From NCBI RefSeq assembly GCF_004114615.1, contig NZ_CP035300.1, forward strand, positions 186,001-250,000: a stretch of 64,000 bases of DNA. Reading direction: 5' to 3'. The position numbers were made by a program, and so were the translations under genes. A model generated the notes under the pieces. That model had not been told where the DNA came from. It saw only the letters and a list, made by a program, of their open reading frames with translations, and ran no database searches. Below, piece by piece: positions 45,876-54,754 of this stretch (positions are counted from its first letter, which is position 1; each line of letters begins with the position of its first letter). Origin of the DNA: Dyella sp. M7H15-1. GTDB lineage: Bacteria > Pseudomonadota > Gammaproteobacteria > Xanthomonadales > Rhodanobacteraceae.

Positions 45876-47906
45876 GTGCCCAAGCTGATCCGCCGCCGTT
45901 TCAAAGACACGCGTGGCGAAGGCGAGCTGTTCCGCCGGCGTGCGATCACTGGCTTTGCCCTGATCCTGCTGGGCTTGTGCGCGCTGGTCGGGCGCTATGT
46001 GTTCCTGCAGGTGCTGCATCACGATGAATTCGCGCTGCGCTCCGTCAACAACAGTGTGAAGCCGCGTGCCATTCCGCCTGCACGAGGATTGATCTACGAC
46101 CGCAACGGCATCTTGCTGGCCGACAACGTGCCCGCGTTCCGGCTTGAAGTTCGTCCGGATCAAGTGCAGCACATGAACGATATGCTGGCCGATCTGGGCA
46201 AAGTCGTGCCGCTTGACAAGGACGATATCGACACCTTCCGCAAGCAACTCAAGCAATCGCGCCGTTTCGATAGCGTGCCCCTGAAGATGCGCCTCACGGA
46301 AGACGATATTGCGCGCTTCGCGGTGAATCGCTGGCGGTTCCCAGGTGTGGATGTGGTGCCTTACCTCACCCGCTACTACCCGCTGGGGCCACTGTTTGCG
46401 CATGTGGTGGGTTACGTTAGCCGTATCGATGCGGACGATCAGATCAGCCTCGATCCGGATCGCTACAAGGGCACCACGCACATCGGACGCACTGGTCTGG
46501 AGCGTTCTTACGAGGACATGCTGCACGGCTTGCCAGGCTATGAACTTGATGAAGTAAATGCCGATGGACGCATTCAGCAGGTGTTGGAAACACATCCGCC
46601 GATACCTGGCAAAAACCTTTACCTGAGCATCGATGCACGCATCCAAAAAGCAGCCCAGGATGCTTTCGAAGGTCGCCTGGGTGCGGCCGTCGCCATCGAT
46701 CCGCGGAACGGACAGGTGTTGGCGATGGTCAGTGTGCCGCAGTTTGATTCGAATTTGTTCATCAATGGCATCAGCAATGCGGATTACAAAACGCTGATTA
46801 CGGATACCAACAAGCCGTTGCTCAACCGTGCGCTGAAGGGCGCTTATCCGCCGGGCTCGACGGTGAAGCCATTCATGGGGTTGGCCGGTTTGGAATACGG
46901 TGTGCGCACGCCGCAGGATTCGGTGTTTTCCAACGGCACGTTCTACATTCCCGGACAATCGCGGGGCTATCGCGACGACCAGCGCTACGGCGCCGGCACG
47001 ACGAACCTCTATAAGGCGATCTACGCGTCGGTCAATACGTACTTCTACCGGCTCGCCCTAGATCTTGGCATCGATCGCCTTAGTGAATTCATGGGCTCCT
47101 ATGGATTCGGGCATCCCAGCGGCGTGGATCTTCCCAGCGAATCATCCGGCGTGTTGCCGTCGCGCGAGTGGAAGGCTAAACATTCACCCAAGCAACCCGC
47201 TTGGTATCCCGGTGAAACGGTGATCACGGGTATCGGCCAGGGGTATTGGTCGGTCACCGCCATGCAGTTGGCCCATGCCTTGGCAACCTTTGCAGGACGC
47301 GGCGTGCCTTACGCGCCGCGCGTGGTGATGTCGACCGCTGATGTCGGCAAGTTGCCCTCGCCGCTGCCCAATCCTCCGTCAGGGCCGTCCCTGATCAAAA
47401 ACATGAAAGACTGGGAGGCCGTGAACGAGGGCATGCAGTTGGTGATCTACAGCAATGACCCGTTGTCCACCGGTTATCGGGTCAAGCTGGGCGAAGGTTT
47501 TCCGTATCGCATCGCGGGCAAAAGCGGTACTGCCGAGCGTTTCTCGCGCACCAGCGATACCTACAATGAAAATCGCAATTCAACCTATCTTGCCGCGCGC
47601 CATCGTGCCTGGTTTGAAGCATTCACGCCGGCGGAGAACCCCCGCATCGCGGTTGCCGTGGTGCTGGAGGCGGGGGTGTGGGGCGCGGATGACGCCGGTC
47701 CCATCGCCCGCAAGATTCTCGACGCTTGGCTTGCGACACAAGGCGGTGCGGTTCCGCCCAACAAGCCACTGCCGGAATCCAGCGTGGCGTCCGTCCCCGC
47801 GCCTGGCATAAGCACCGCCGGATCGGTAGAAGTGATGCCCGAAGACACCCCGCAGAGCGACACGCCCGCACCCTACAGCTCCAGCGCAGGAGACGATTCG
47901 CAATGA
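45876..47906 (+). CDS. mrdA: penicillin-binding protein 2
   Basis: A 676-residue class B PBP, the elongasome transpeptidase. N-terminal transmembrane helix (ITGFALILLGLCALVGRYVFL), pedestal domain, then the transpeptidase domain with SxxK (PPGSTVKPF), SVN (YASVNTYF) and KSGT (AGKSGTAERF). The C terminus has a Pro/Ser-rich tail ending PYSSSAGDDSQ. Start is GTG 45876 with GAGG nine bases upstream. It overlaps rodA by ATGA. Confidence 0.96.
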   Translation: MPKLIRRRFKDTRGEGELFRRRAITGFALILLGLCALVGRYVFLQVLHHDEFALRSVNNSVKPRAIPPARGLIYDRNGILLADNVPAFRLEVRPDQVQHMNDMLADLGKVVPLDKDDIDTFRKQLKQSRRFDSVPLKMRLTEDDIARFAVNRWRFPGVDVVPYLTRYYPLGPLFAHVVGYVSRIDADDQISLDPDRYKGTTHIGRTGLERSYEDMLHGLPGYELDEVNADGRIQQVLETHPPIPGKNLYLSIDARIQKAAQDAFEGRLGAAVAIDPRNGQVLAMVSVPQFDSNLFINGISNADYKTLITDTNKPLLNRALKGAYPPGSTVKPFMGLAGLEYGVRTPQDSVFSNGTFYIPGQSRGYRDDQRYGAGTTNLYKAIYASVNTYFYRLALDLGIDRLSEFMGSYGFGHPSGVDLPSESSGVLPSREWKAKHSPKQPAWYPGETVITGIGQGYWSVTAMQLAHALATFAGRGVPYAPRVVMSTADVGKLPSPLPNPPSGPSLIKNMKDWEAVNEGMQLVIYSNDPLSTGYRVKLGEGFPYRIAGKSGTAERFSRTSDTYNENRNSTYLAARHRAWFEAFTPAENPRIAVAVVLEAGVWGADDAGPIARKILDAWLATQGGAVPPNKPLPESSVASVPAPGISTAGSVEVMPEDTPQSDTPAPYSSSAGDDSQ

Positions 47907-49018
47907 TCGATACTTGGCGCACGCGTCTGCATCGTTTCTTTCGCCGCGTATGGACGCGTCCACGCATCGATCTGCCGCTGGCATTTGCGCTGATGATCTT
48001 GTGTGGCGTAGGGCTGGTAACGCTCTATAGCGCGGGCGATGCCAGCATATCGTTGGTGGGCGGGCAGGCTGCGCGCTTTGTGCTGGGCGGTATCTTCATT
48101 CTGTTGATGTCGCGCATTCCGCCATCAACATTGCGCAATTGGACGCCCTGGCTCTACGCAGGTAGTACGGTGTTGCTGGTCGTCGTGGCGGTATTGGGCG
48201 AAGGGCGTGGCGCAGATCGCTGGCTCAATCTCGGCGTCATGCGTTTCCAACCGTCAGAGCTGATGAAGCTCACTATGCCGATGATGGTGGCCTGGTATCT
48301 GCATCCGCGTCAGTTGCCGCCGGGCTGGAAGGATATTGCGGTGGTCGGCGCGTTGATCGCCATTCCAGCTGGGCTGATCGCCAAACAGCCCGACCTAGGT
48401 ACAGCATTGCTGGTCACGGCGGCCGGGGCATTCGCCTTGTTCCTCTCGGGCATGGCATGGTGGCGTATCGGTTTGCTGCTTGCCGCCGTCGGTGGCATGG
48501 TGCCGATTGCCTGGCACTTCATGCACCAATACCAGCGTGACCGCGTACTCACCATGTTGAATCCGGAATCCGATCCGCTCGGCAACGGCTGGCACATCAT
48601 CCAGTCGCAAATCGCAGTAGGTTCCGGTGGCGTGTTCGGCAAGGGCTTCGAACAGGGTACGCAATCACGCTTGGACTTCCTGCCTGAGCACACCACCGAC
48701 TTCATTTTCGCGGTGTTCTCCGAGGAGTTCGGTTTGATTGGCGTTTGCGCGATCCTAGTGCTGTACGCCTTCATCATCGGGCGCTGCCTGTGGATTGCGA
48801 TGGAAGCCCGCGATACCTATTCGCGTCTGCTGGCTGGCGCGATCGGCATGAGCTTCTTCGTCTACGTGTTCGTCAACGGCGGCATGGTGGCGGGGTTGCT
48901 GCCGGTGGTAGGCGTGCCGATGCCGATGGTGAGTTACGGTGGCACTTCGGCGGTGTCGTTGTTGGTGGGCTTCGGTGTGCTGATGTCGATTCACGCCAAT
49001 CGCAAAGTGCATGATTGA
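47903..49018 (+). CDS. rodA: rod-shape SEDS glycosyltransferase RodA
   Basis: A 371-residue SEDS-family membrane protein with about ten transmembrane helices, e.g. LPLAFALMILCGVGLVTLYSA and GAIGMSFFVYVFVNGGMVAGLLPVVGVPMPMVSYGGTS. RodA polymerises glycan strands and pairs with PBP2. ATG 47903 overlaps the mrdA stop codon and has AGGAG about ten bases upstream. It is the last gene of the mreBCD-mrdA-rodA operon; mltB and rlpA, often next, are absent here. Confidence 0.96.
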   Translation: MIDTWRTRLHRFFRRVWTRPRIDLPLAFALMILCGVGLVTLYSAGDASISLVGGQAARFVLGGIFILLMSRIPPSTLRNWTPWLYAGSTVLLVVVAVLGEGRGADRWLNLGVMRFQPSELMKLTMPMMVAWYLHPRQLPPGWKDIAVVGALIAIPAGLIAKQPDLGTALLVTAAGAFALFLSGMAWWRIGLLLAAVGGMVPIAWHFMHQYQRDRVLTMLNPESDPLGNGWHIIQSQIAVGSGGVFGKGFEQGTQSRLDFLPEHTTDFIFAVFSEEFGLIGVCAILVLYAFIIGRCLWIAMEARDTYSRLLAGAIGMSFFVYVFVNGGMVAGLLPVVGVPMPMVSYGGTSAVSLLVGFGVLMSIHANRKVHD

Positions 49019-49163
49019 GTCGGAATCAACCTACGTTGTTGGTCATTTCGCACCTCGCCTAAGATTGGCAAATCTGGAGCGGGCCAAACCAATGTCGCGC
49101 TGACTGGTTGTTCGCGTTTTCAAGAGCAACACGACACCTGACCGACAGGGATCTGCACCGTCA

Positions 49164-49652
49164 TTATTGCGGATGTTGTTTCAGCGGGAGCATTAAGGTC
49201 ATTGGGTGCATTGGCGATGGCCGAAAACCATAGTGCTCATAAAACTGCTTCGCACGCTCGTTCAACGCATGAACGAACAATGCCCGGACACCAGCATTTT
49301 CTGCGACAGATCGCACGCGCGTTACGGCGTCTTGGAGCAAGGCCGCGCCAAGCTTGATGCCTTGAGTGCGAGCATCCACCGCGAGCCTTGCGAGCACCAT
49401 CATTGGCACCGGATCAGGCATGTTGCGCCGGACGGCACCGGTGGCTTCCTGGTGCGCGACAGCCCCGGCTGCCAAAGCGTAATACCCACGCACGCATTGG
49501 TCTGCATCGATCACAACGAAGGTGCGGCTGGCCCCGTTGAGGTGGTTGGTCAGTGCGCGCCGTTTCAGCCAATCGTCCAGCGATGGCTCGCCGCAATTGA
49601 GCTCGTCGAGTCGATGCGTCGCGGCGAGCGACTGCGGTGCTGAAAGCGGCAT
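49164..49652 (-). CDS. GNAT-fold toxin (TacT/AtaT type)
   Basis: A 162-residue GCN5-related acetyltransferase of the toxin group. The N terminus PLSAPQSLAATHRLDELNCGEPSLDDWLKRRA is the family hallmark, followed by the acetyl-CoA site (LARLAVDARTQGIKLGAALLQDA) and the catalytic tyrosine in FYEHYGFRPSP. Related toxins acetylate the amino group of aminoacyl-tRNAs. Start at ATG 49652, two bases after the antitoxin stop codon; GTG 49676 with AAGG upstream would overlap the antitoxin gene. Partner: the DUF1778 gene just before it. Confidence 0.9.
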   Translation of the reverse strand: MPLSAPQSLAATHRLDELNCGEPSLDDWLKRRALTNHLNGASRTFVVIDADQCVRGYYALAAGAVAHQEATGAVRRNMPDPVPMMVLARLAVDARTQGIKLGAALLQDAVTRVRSVAENAGVRALFVHALNERAKQFYEHYGFRPSPMHPMTLMLPLKQHPQ

Positions 49653-49654
49653 GT

Positions 49655-49927
49655 TCACGGCTTGTTCGTACTCCACGGAGCCTTGATAGCCATCAGGCGC
49701 TCAAGGCCAGGATTGGCGTCTTGTGGCGCATCGAGCAATGCAGTGAACTGCCGGAACCTGTTTTCGTCCAGGGCGAAAAAGACCTGATCCAACACAATCG
49801 CTTTCGCACGCTCGCACGCAGCTTCGAGCATGAAGTCTGAGCGATTCTTGCCCAGCAGATTAGCGGCGTGGTCGATCAGGTCGCGCTGCTCGGGTAGCGC
49901 ACGCAAGTTGATGGAGGCGTCACGCAT
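49655..49927 (-). CDS. DUF1778 ribbon-helix-helix antitoxin
   Basis: A 90-residue antitoxin with the ribbon-helix-helix part MRDASINLRALPEQRDLIDHAANLLGKNRSDFMLEAACERA and a C-terminal toxin-neutralising tail (FFALDENRFRQFTALLDAPQ). ATG 49927 has AAGGAGAA five bases upstream, which settles the start over the longer frame to 49963. It precedes the GNAT toxin gene. Two inverted-repeat sites lie directly upstream. Confidence 0.92.
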   Translation of the reverse strand: MRDASINLRALPEQRDLIDHAANLLGKNRSDFMLEAACERAKAIVLDQVFFALDENRFRQFTALLDAPQDANPGLERLMAIKAPWSTNKP

Positions 49928-49941
49928 GGCCTTCTCCTTAG

Positions 49942-49996
49942 TGTGTATACAACAGATACACATGGTAGGTTAATGTGTATTTGTTGTCAATACATT
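49942..49996. promoter_or_regulatory. paired inverted repeats in front of the DUF1778-GNAT operon
   Basis: Site 1: TGTGTAT (49942-49948) and ATACACA (49956-49962), perfect. Site 2: TGTGTAT (49974-49980) and ATACATT (49990-49996), 5 of 7. The left arms are 32 bases apart, about three helical turns, fitting cooperative binding by the antitoxin or antitoxin-toxin complex. Confidence 0.65.
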
Positions 49997-50253
49997 CAGC
50001 TCACGGCGGACCTGGCTGGTGATCCGGCCCGCGCGGTGCGCCAGCTTGCGGCGCTGAGGACCAAGGTTGGCGGGCACATTGTGAGCCTGGATCGGCTATT
50101 TGCTTCAATCGGCGACGAGACGGCGAAGAAGACCTTGGTGACAAGTTGGCCACCGGCTGGTGGTTGCCCGCATGACCGGTGGCATACACGCAATGCGCAA
50201 GAGCATCGTCGGCTGCGAAATCTTTTGGAGTCGACTGCTGACCGAGGTCGGCC
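49997..50253 (+). other. degenerate accessory stretch without a supported gene
   Basis: Part of the 720-base gap 49928-50647. One plus-strand frame reads protein-like (GDPARAVRQLAALRTKVGGHIVSLDRLFASIGDETAKKTLVTSW) but has no start with a ribosome site and loses sense after about 50150. I recognise no family. It looks like the debris of a transferred gene. Beyond the TetR fragment (50404-50647) I see only AT-richer sequence that presumably holds the SDR promoter. Confidence 0.4.
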
Positions 50254-50403
50254 GGTATCGGCACCTGCACGCTCTACATCTACTTCACCAACAGGCAGGC
50301 ATTGTTCAATGATGTTTTCCGCTGCGCCAAACACGAGGTGATATTCCCACAGCGACAGATCGACCCTGCTGCGCCGCTCAAGGCTCAGGTGTGTGGTGTC
50401 TAG
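50254..50403 (+). pseudogene. remnant of a TetR-family regulator
   Basis: An open stretch encoding GTCTLYIYFTNRQALFNDVF, the recognition helix and following helix of a TetR DNA-binding domain (compare KGTLYxYFxxKxALF), then about 29 residues ending at TAG 50401-50403. A stop codon (50239-50241) closes the frame upstream, so the first part of the HTH is missing or frameshifted, and the ligand domain is absent. It lies upstream of an SDR gene on the same strand, a common TetR/SDR neighbourhood. Confidence 0.55.
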
Positions 50404-50647
50404 CATAGAATGCTTGATCATCCCCGTGTCGGCGTGATCAGGTTGGCTTTATGGACTAATTTGTTGGTTCGCCTTTCATAAGCGATGAGCGCCGCATTCG
50501 TTAAACCGCGCGGCTGATTCGTGCCGTGTCGACTACCGATATCCAGGAAAGCCGTTCAGTTGCCTTCCGACTCTGCGGGGATGCGATCCGCTTCGGGAGT
50601 GTTTGTTGTCGTTTCACCGGATATTTTTTCTTCAAAGGAAACGTAAT

Positions 50648-51475
50648 ATGCCTATCAAAACTGCCCCTGTTGCTTTGATTACTGGTGCTTCATCTGGAAT
50701 CGGCTTAGCCGCCGCGAATTTGTTTGTCGAACGCGGCTGGCGCGTCGCCGCTACCATGCGAAATACGACGGATGGCGCGGCGCTGGCCGAACACGAGCAA
50801 GTCGTGGTGTTGCCACTTGACGTGACCGACACTGCTTCGGTCGAAAGGGCGGTCGCAGCAACGCTAGAGCATTTCGGCAGGATTGATGCAGTCATCAACA
50901 ACGCTGGCTATGGCCTATTCGGTCCTTTCGAAACAGCGACCGATGAGCAGGTCCGCCGTCAATTCGCCACCAATGTGGATGGCACCTTTTCCGTGATCCG
51001 CGCGGTCCTGCCAAGCATGCGCAAGCAAGGCAGCGGTACGATCGTCAATGTCGCCTCGCTTGGTGGTTTGATGACTCTTCCTTTTTTCTCTCTGTACCAC
51101 GCAACCAAGTTTGCAGTGGTCGGTTTTACCGAGTCCCTGTCTTTCGAACTTGCGCCACTTGGTATTCGCGCCAAATTCGTGGCGCCGGGCGTAGTGGCTA
51201 CCGATTTTTCCGGACGATCACTCGCGCGCACGTTCTCGGACGGTGAGCATGCTTATGGCGGCACCCTACCCAAGGTTATGTCGGCGATGGATATGCGACG
51301 CGGTAATTATTCCAGTGCCGAGTCGATTGCCGAGATTATTTTCACGGCGGCGACCGATGGCTCAGACCAGGTGATGTATCTGGCTGGTCAGGATGCCGAA
51401 CAGATATTCGTGCTCCGCCAAACCTTATCAGAAGCACAAAGACTAGAAATGGTGAGGCAACATTCCGGACTCTGA
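50648..51475 (+). CDS. short-chain dehydrogenase/reductase
   Basis: A 275-residue classical SDR. Cofactor motif TGASSGIG (12-19), NNAG (84-87) and catalytic S137, Y150 and K154 (YHATK) are intact. Residues R38-N39 after the second strand suggest NADP preference. ATG 50648 has AAAGGAAA about eight bases upstream, which decides against the longer frame from 50603. Substrate unknown. It may once have been regulated by the TetR gene whose remnant lies upstream. Confidence 0.92.
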   Translation: MPIKTAPVALITGASSGIGLAAANLFVERGWRVAATMRNTTDGAALAEHEQVVVLPLDVTDTASVERAVAATLEHFGRIDAVINNAGYGLFGPFETATDEQVRRQFATNVDGTFSVIRAVLPSMRKQGSGTIVNVASLGGLMTLPFFSLYHATKFAVVGFTESLSFELAPLGIRAKFVAPGVVATDFSGRSLARTFSDGEHAYGGTLPKVMSAMDMRRGNYSSAESIAEIIFTAATDGSDQVMYLAGQDAEQIFVLRQTLSEAQRLEMVRQHSGL

Positions 51476-51540
51476 TAGGCATTGCCGGTCGTTCCGTACC
51501 AATGCGCGTCAGACCGAACGGGACCGATCCTGACCCACGG

Positions 51541-51585
51541 CGTCATGCTGAGGCAACGTAATGGTCGTTTCACCTCAGCGTGACG
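51541..51585. terminator. inverted repeat between convergent genes
   Basis: CGTCATGCTGAGG (51541-51553) and CCTCAGCGTGACG (51573-51585), 12 of 13 paired, loop 19 bases. It lies between the SDR gene and the convergent small CxxC gene and could terminate both. Confidence 0.5.
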
Positions 51586-51594
51586 CTGCCGTAT

Positions 51595-51780
51595 TCAGGT
51601 GGCTGCCCGATGCTCTTTGTCCTCGGTGGTGATTTTCAGCAGGCTTGCTGCCGCTTCCGAGGCCACGCGCCTGGGCCAACTGTCTTGAATATGCTCGGCA
51701 ACCAGGCACGGCTCGCCTGCCTGACACTGGGAGCAGGTGAGATTGTGCAGCATCAGTTCTTCAACGAGTGATTCAGTCAT
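51595..51780 (-). CDS. 61-residue protein with a C-x2-C-x5-C cysteine cluster
   Basis: Starts MTESLVEELMLHNLTCSQCQAG; cysteines at 16, 19 and 25 (TCSQCQAGEPC) could bind a metal with His or a further ligand. The rest is helical (VAEHIQDSWPRRVASEAAASLLKI). ATG 51780 with GGGGGAA about eight bases upstream supports this start over 51810. No family recognised. It faces the SDR gene. Confidence 0.5.
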   Translation of the reverse strand: MTESLVEELMLHNLTCSQCQAGEPCLVAEHIQDSWPRRVASEAAASLLKITTEDKEHRAAT

Positions 51781-51863
51781 GGCTGGGTTCCCCCGTGAAA
51801 GGACCGACATGAAGGGTCGGATGCCGGCTTACGTTTGCTAAGAGGGCTATCGGCAGGTGGCAC

Positions 51864-51879
51864 TCTTACTTGAGTAAGA
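51864..51879. promoter_or_regulatory. 16-bp palindrome in the divergent gap 51781-51988
   Basis: TCTTACT, TG, AGTAAGA: a perfect inverted repeat midway between the divergent CxxC gene and the small lipoprotein gene. Could be an operator for either; no regulator gene is adjacent. Confidence 0.35.
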
Positions 51880-51988
51880 AGCAAGAGGCGTTCCAAAACC
51901 ACTTCATGTCACGGCATCGGAATCGCACAGGGCCTGAATACCATTGAGGTATAAGATCCTTTTTTACCCACGAAATGGGAGTCCTGAT

Positions 51989-52195
51989 ATGACCAGGCTA
52001 TGGTTTGCAACGGTGGCGGCGGCGTTCTGTCTGTCGCTTGCGGCGTGTGGTGGCTCAAGGGCCATCGCCCAGAACAACGACACGTGCGGTAAACAGCTCA
52101 TTGACTTGCAGGCAGCGCTCAACTCCGGCGCCATGACGCAGGCTGAATACGATAGGGCGCGTGCTGAAGCTATCCGGCGTTGCGATGAGGACTAA
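51989..52195 (+). CDS. small SHOCT-like lipoprotein
   Basis: A 68-residue protein with a lipoprotein signal (MTRLWFATVAAAFCLSLAAC, lipobox LAAC at 17-20). The C-terminal part CGKQLIDLQAALNSGAMTQAEYDRARAEAIRRCDED resembles the SHOCT short C-terminal domain (L..L...G.IT..EYE..KA..L). GGGAG eight bases before ATG 51989 fixes the start. Probably attached to the envelope; role unknown. Confidence 0.75.
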   Translation: MTRLWFATVAAAFCLSLAACGGSRAIAQNNDTCGKQLIDLQAALNSGAMTQAEYDRARAEAIRRCDED

Positions 52196-52361
52196 TCGTT
52201 GCGGTGATTCAATTTGGCGCAGGGCATCATGGAGTTAGGCCATGTCTGGATGACTGGCCTGATCCCACTGCGGCGATCGTTAATTTGTGCAATCTCCACG
52301 CGTTCCCGGAACCTCCATGCCCCGTGTCCCTTACGCTGTTCGCCCGCATGCTGTGCCTTGC

Positions 52362-54275
52362 ATGTTTTTTCGTCTGGCTTTTGCTGTCGCCATGGCACTC
52401 GCTGCGGGTACTGCCGGTGCTCAGCAAACGCATACCGACGACGTGCCGCTGCCGCAGGACACGCCATACCTGGGGCCAGTCGCGATTCATATCGATGCCA
52501 ACGATACCATCCATGGCATCTTTCGCATCCATGAAACCATTCCGGTGAGGTCAGGCGCGTTGACGTTGCTGTATCCGCAGTGGATTCCCGGCGACCATTC
52601 GCCGACCGGTCCGATCAACATGCTTGCGGGCCTGAAGGTTACCGTCGACGGCAGGCCGCTTGTGTGGAAGCGTGACGAATACAACGTGTACGCGTTCCAT
52701 CTCGATGTCCCCGCAGGCGTCTCCAGCGTCGATGTGGCGTTCCAATATATGTCGGGCCGCACCGACAGCGAGGGTTTCGAGATCACCGATCGCATGATGG
52801 ATATGGAGTGGAGCAAGGTGCTGCTCTATCCGGCGGGCTATTTTTCCCGCGGTATCACTTTCGTCCCCAGCTTGACGCTGGCGCGCGGCTGGCAGTTTGG
52901 TACGGCGCTGGATACGGCCTCACAGTCAGGTGACACCGTCACCTTCAAGCCGATCACACTCAACCATTTGGTCGATTCACCGGTCTATGCCGGTCAATAT
53001 TTCAAGCGGGTGGATCTCAATCCGGGCGGTGATGTGCCGGTACATCTGGACGTGGTCGCGGATGCGCCGAAGTACCTGGAGATGACGTCCGAGCAATTGA
53101 GGGTGCACCGTGCCCTGGTCACCCAGGCGATGAAGCTGTTCGGCTCTCACCATTACGACCATTACGACTTCCTGTTCTCACTGTCAGGCGTACTGGAGGG
53201 CAACGGCACCGAACACCATCAGTCCAGCGAGAATGGCATGGATGCCGATTATTTCACCGCATGGGACGACGCAGCGCCCGGCCGCGACCTGCTGCCCCAC
53301 GAATACACCCATTCGTGGAACGGCAAGTTCCGCCGTCCCGTCGACTTGTGGACGCCCAATTTCAACGTGCCGATGGGCGATTCGCTATTGTGGGTGTACG
53401 AGGGGCAGACGCAATACTGGGGCTACGTGCTGACCGCGCGTTCCGGCATGTGGACGGCGCAGCAGTTCCTCGATGCGTTAGCGATGGAGGCCGCCAATTA
53501 CCAGATCAACCGGCCGGGTTTCCAGTGGCGTACGCTCGAAGACACCACCAATGACCCCACCGTCGCTCGCCGTTCCAGCCTGCCGTACCGTAGTTGGCAA
53601 ATGAGCGAGGATTACTACAGCGGTGGCCAGATGATGTGGCTTGAAGTGGATGCGAAGTTGCGCGCGCTCACGCACGACAGGAAATCGCTGGATGATTTCG
53701 CCAAGGCGTTCTTTGGTGTCGACAACGGTAGCTACGTCACTAAAACCTACACGTTTGACGACGTGGTGGCAGCGTTGAACAGCGTGGCTCCTTATGACTG
53801 GGTCAGCTTCCTGCATGAGCGTGTCGACGCACTCAACCCGCCACTGGAGAATGGTATTGCGGCAACGGGCTGGAAGATGGTCTATACCGACAAGGAAAGC
53901 GCGTACGAGAAGCAGTACAACGAGCGGCCGCAATCGCCTCGGCACTTGTACAACTTCGCCTGGTCGATCGGCCTGACCATGAACGACAAGGGTGAGGTGA
54001 ATGACGTACGTTGGGACGGCCCGGCCTTCAAGGCCGGTGTCAGCACGGGCGCCACCTTAGTGGCGGTGAACGGCCAGAACTATTCGACCGACGTGCTGAA
54101 GAATGCGATTGCCACGGCCAAAGACAGCAAGGCGCCGATCCAGTTGCTGCTGAAGTATCAGGGCGGTTACCGCACCGTGCCGGTGGATTATCACGATGGC
54201 CTGCGATATCCGCATCTGGTGCGCGTGAAAGGCACGCCCGATTATCTGAGCGAGATCATCGCGCCACGCAAGTAA
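52362..54275 (+). CDS. M61 glycyl aminopeptidase family protein, exported
   Basis: About 637 residues. Signal peptide MFFRLAFAVAMALAAGTAGA, M61 N-terminal domain, then the metalloprotease core with H313-E-Y-T-H317 (HEYTHSWNGKFR) and the third zinc ligand E347 (YEGQTQYWG), and a C-terminal PDZ domain (about 545-615, GEVNDVRWDGPAFKAGVSTGATLVAVNGQ). All catalytic residues are present, so an active periplasmic zinc peptidase is likely. Start could also be ATG 52317, which would put an extra 15 residues before the signal peptide; no convincing ribosome site distinguishes them. Monocistronic. Confidence 0.92.
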   Translation: MFFRLAFAVAMALAAGTAGAQQTHTDDVPLPQDTPYLGPVAIHIDANDTIHGIFRIHETIPVRSGALTLLYPQWIPGDHSPTGPINMLAGLKVTVDGRPLVWKRDEYNVYAFHLDVPAGVSSVDVAFQYMSGRTDSEGFEITDRMMDMEWSKVLLYPAGYFSRGITFVPSLTLARGWQFGTALDTASQSGDTVTFKPITLNHLVDSPVYAGQYFKRVDLNPGGDVPVHLDVVADAPKYLEMTSEQLRVHRALVTQAMKLFGSHHYDHYDFLFSLSGVLEGNGTEHHQSSENGMDADYFTAWDDAAPGRDLLPHEYTHSWNGKFRRPVDLWTPNFNVPMGDSLLWVYEGQTQYWGYVLTARSGMWTAQQFLDALAMEAANYQINRPGFQWRTLEDTTNDPTVARRSSLPYRSWQMSEDYYSGGQMMWLEVDAKLRALTHDRKSLDDFAKAFFGVDNGSYVTKTYTFDDVVAALNSVAPYDWVSFLHERVDALNPPLENGIAATGWKMVYTDKESAYEKQYNERPQSPRHLYNFAWSIGLTMNDKGEVNDVRWDGPAFKAGVSTGATLVAVNGQNYSTDVLKNAIATAKDSKAPIQLLLKYQGGYRTVPVDYHDGLRYPHLVRVKGTPDYLSEIIAPRK

Positions 54276-54300
54276 GTGCTTCTTGTAAGGTCACAAGGCT

Positions 54301-54591
54301 TTAGTTTTTGCGCTGATCTTGCTCGGCATGCGCACCAGCAACGTGGTCTTCCGGGTCGCCATTGAGAACACGCACGATATCGTCCACCCGCTGCGCTAGG
54401 TGATCGAAACAGTGCGCCAGCGTGTTGCGGCAGATCAACACCTCCGGATCATGGGTGGCCCGCCGTGCGGTGACGGCGGCAAAGAGTCGAAGTTCGTCGC
54501 GGACGACGCACAAGTCCTGGAACGCCCCGGCTGGCAGGGCGTAATGGGCGGGAAGGGAGGTGCCGCGAGGAACAAAGGGCTTGCCTGTCAT
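54301..54591 (-). CDS. XAC0095-like small protein
   Basis: A 96-residue protein with AHYALPAGAFQDLCVVRDELRLFAAVTARRA and CFDHLAQRVDDIVRVL, resembling the XAC0095-like domain seen in small proteins of Xanthomonadaceae. ATG 54591 has AAGGAGAT six bases upstream; the longer frame is not supported. It is divergent from an XRE regulator, with repeated sites between. Function unknown. Similarity was judged by eye and needs a profile search. Confidence 0.65.
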   Translation of the reverse strand: MTGKPFVPRGTSLPAHYALPAGAFQDLCVVRDELRLFAAVTARRATHDPEVLICRNTLAHCFDHLAQRVDDIVRVLNGDPEDHVAGAHAEQDQRKN

Positions 54592-54673
54592 GCCGTATCT
54601 CCTTGATGAAAAAGGAATGCTTGCTTGCCGTTGCGGACTGTCAATGGCTTCAAGTCTAGTTCTTTTTGTAATC

Positions 54674-54721
54674 GTAATACAGGTAAAAAACTGACTTTCG
54701 CGTAACCGTAATACGAGTAAT
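54674..54721. promoter_or_regulatory. direct repeats CGTAATACnnGTAA in a divergent promoter region
   Basis: CGTAATACAGGTAA at 54674-54687 and CGTAATACGAGTAA at 54708-54721, 34 bases apart (about three helical turns), between the XAC0095-like and XRE genes. The surrounding gap is AT-rich. Probable binding sites of the neighbouring XRE protein. Confidence 0.6.
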
Positions 54722-54754
54722 AACGTCGTCGCCGACCTCAAAAAAAGGAAGGTT

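Noticed and set aside
45696-46958. 420-codon minus-strand frame opposite mrdA
   Set aside because: Shadow of PBP2; its tail is generated by the GAGTCCC heptamers.
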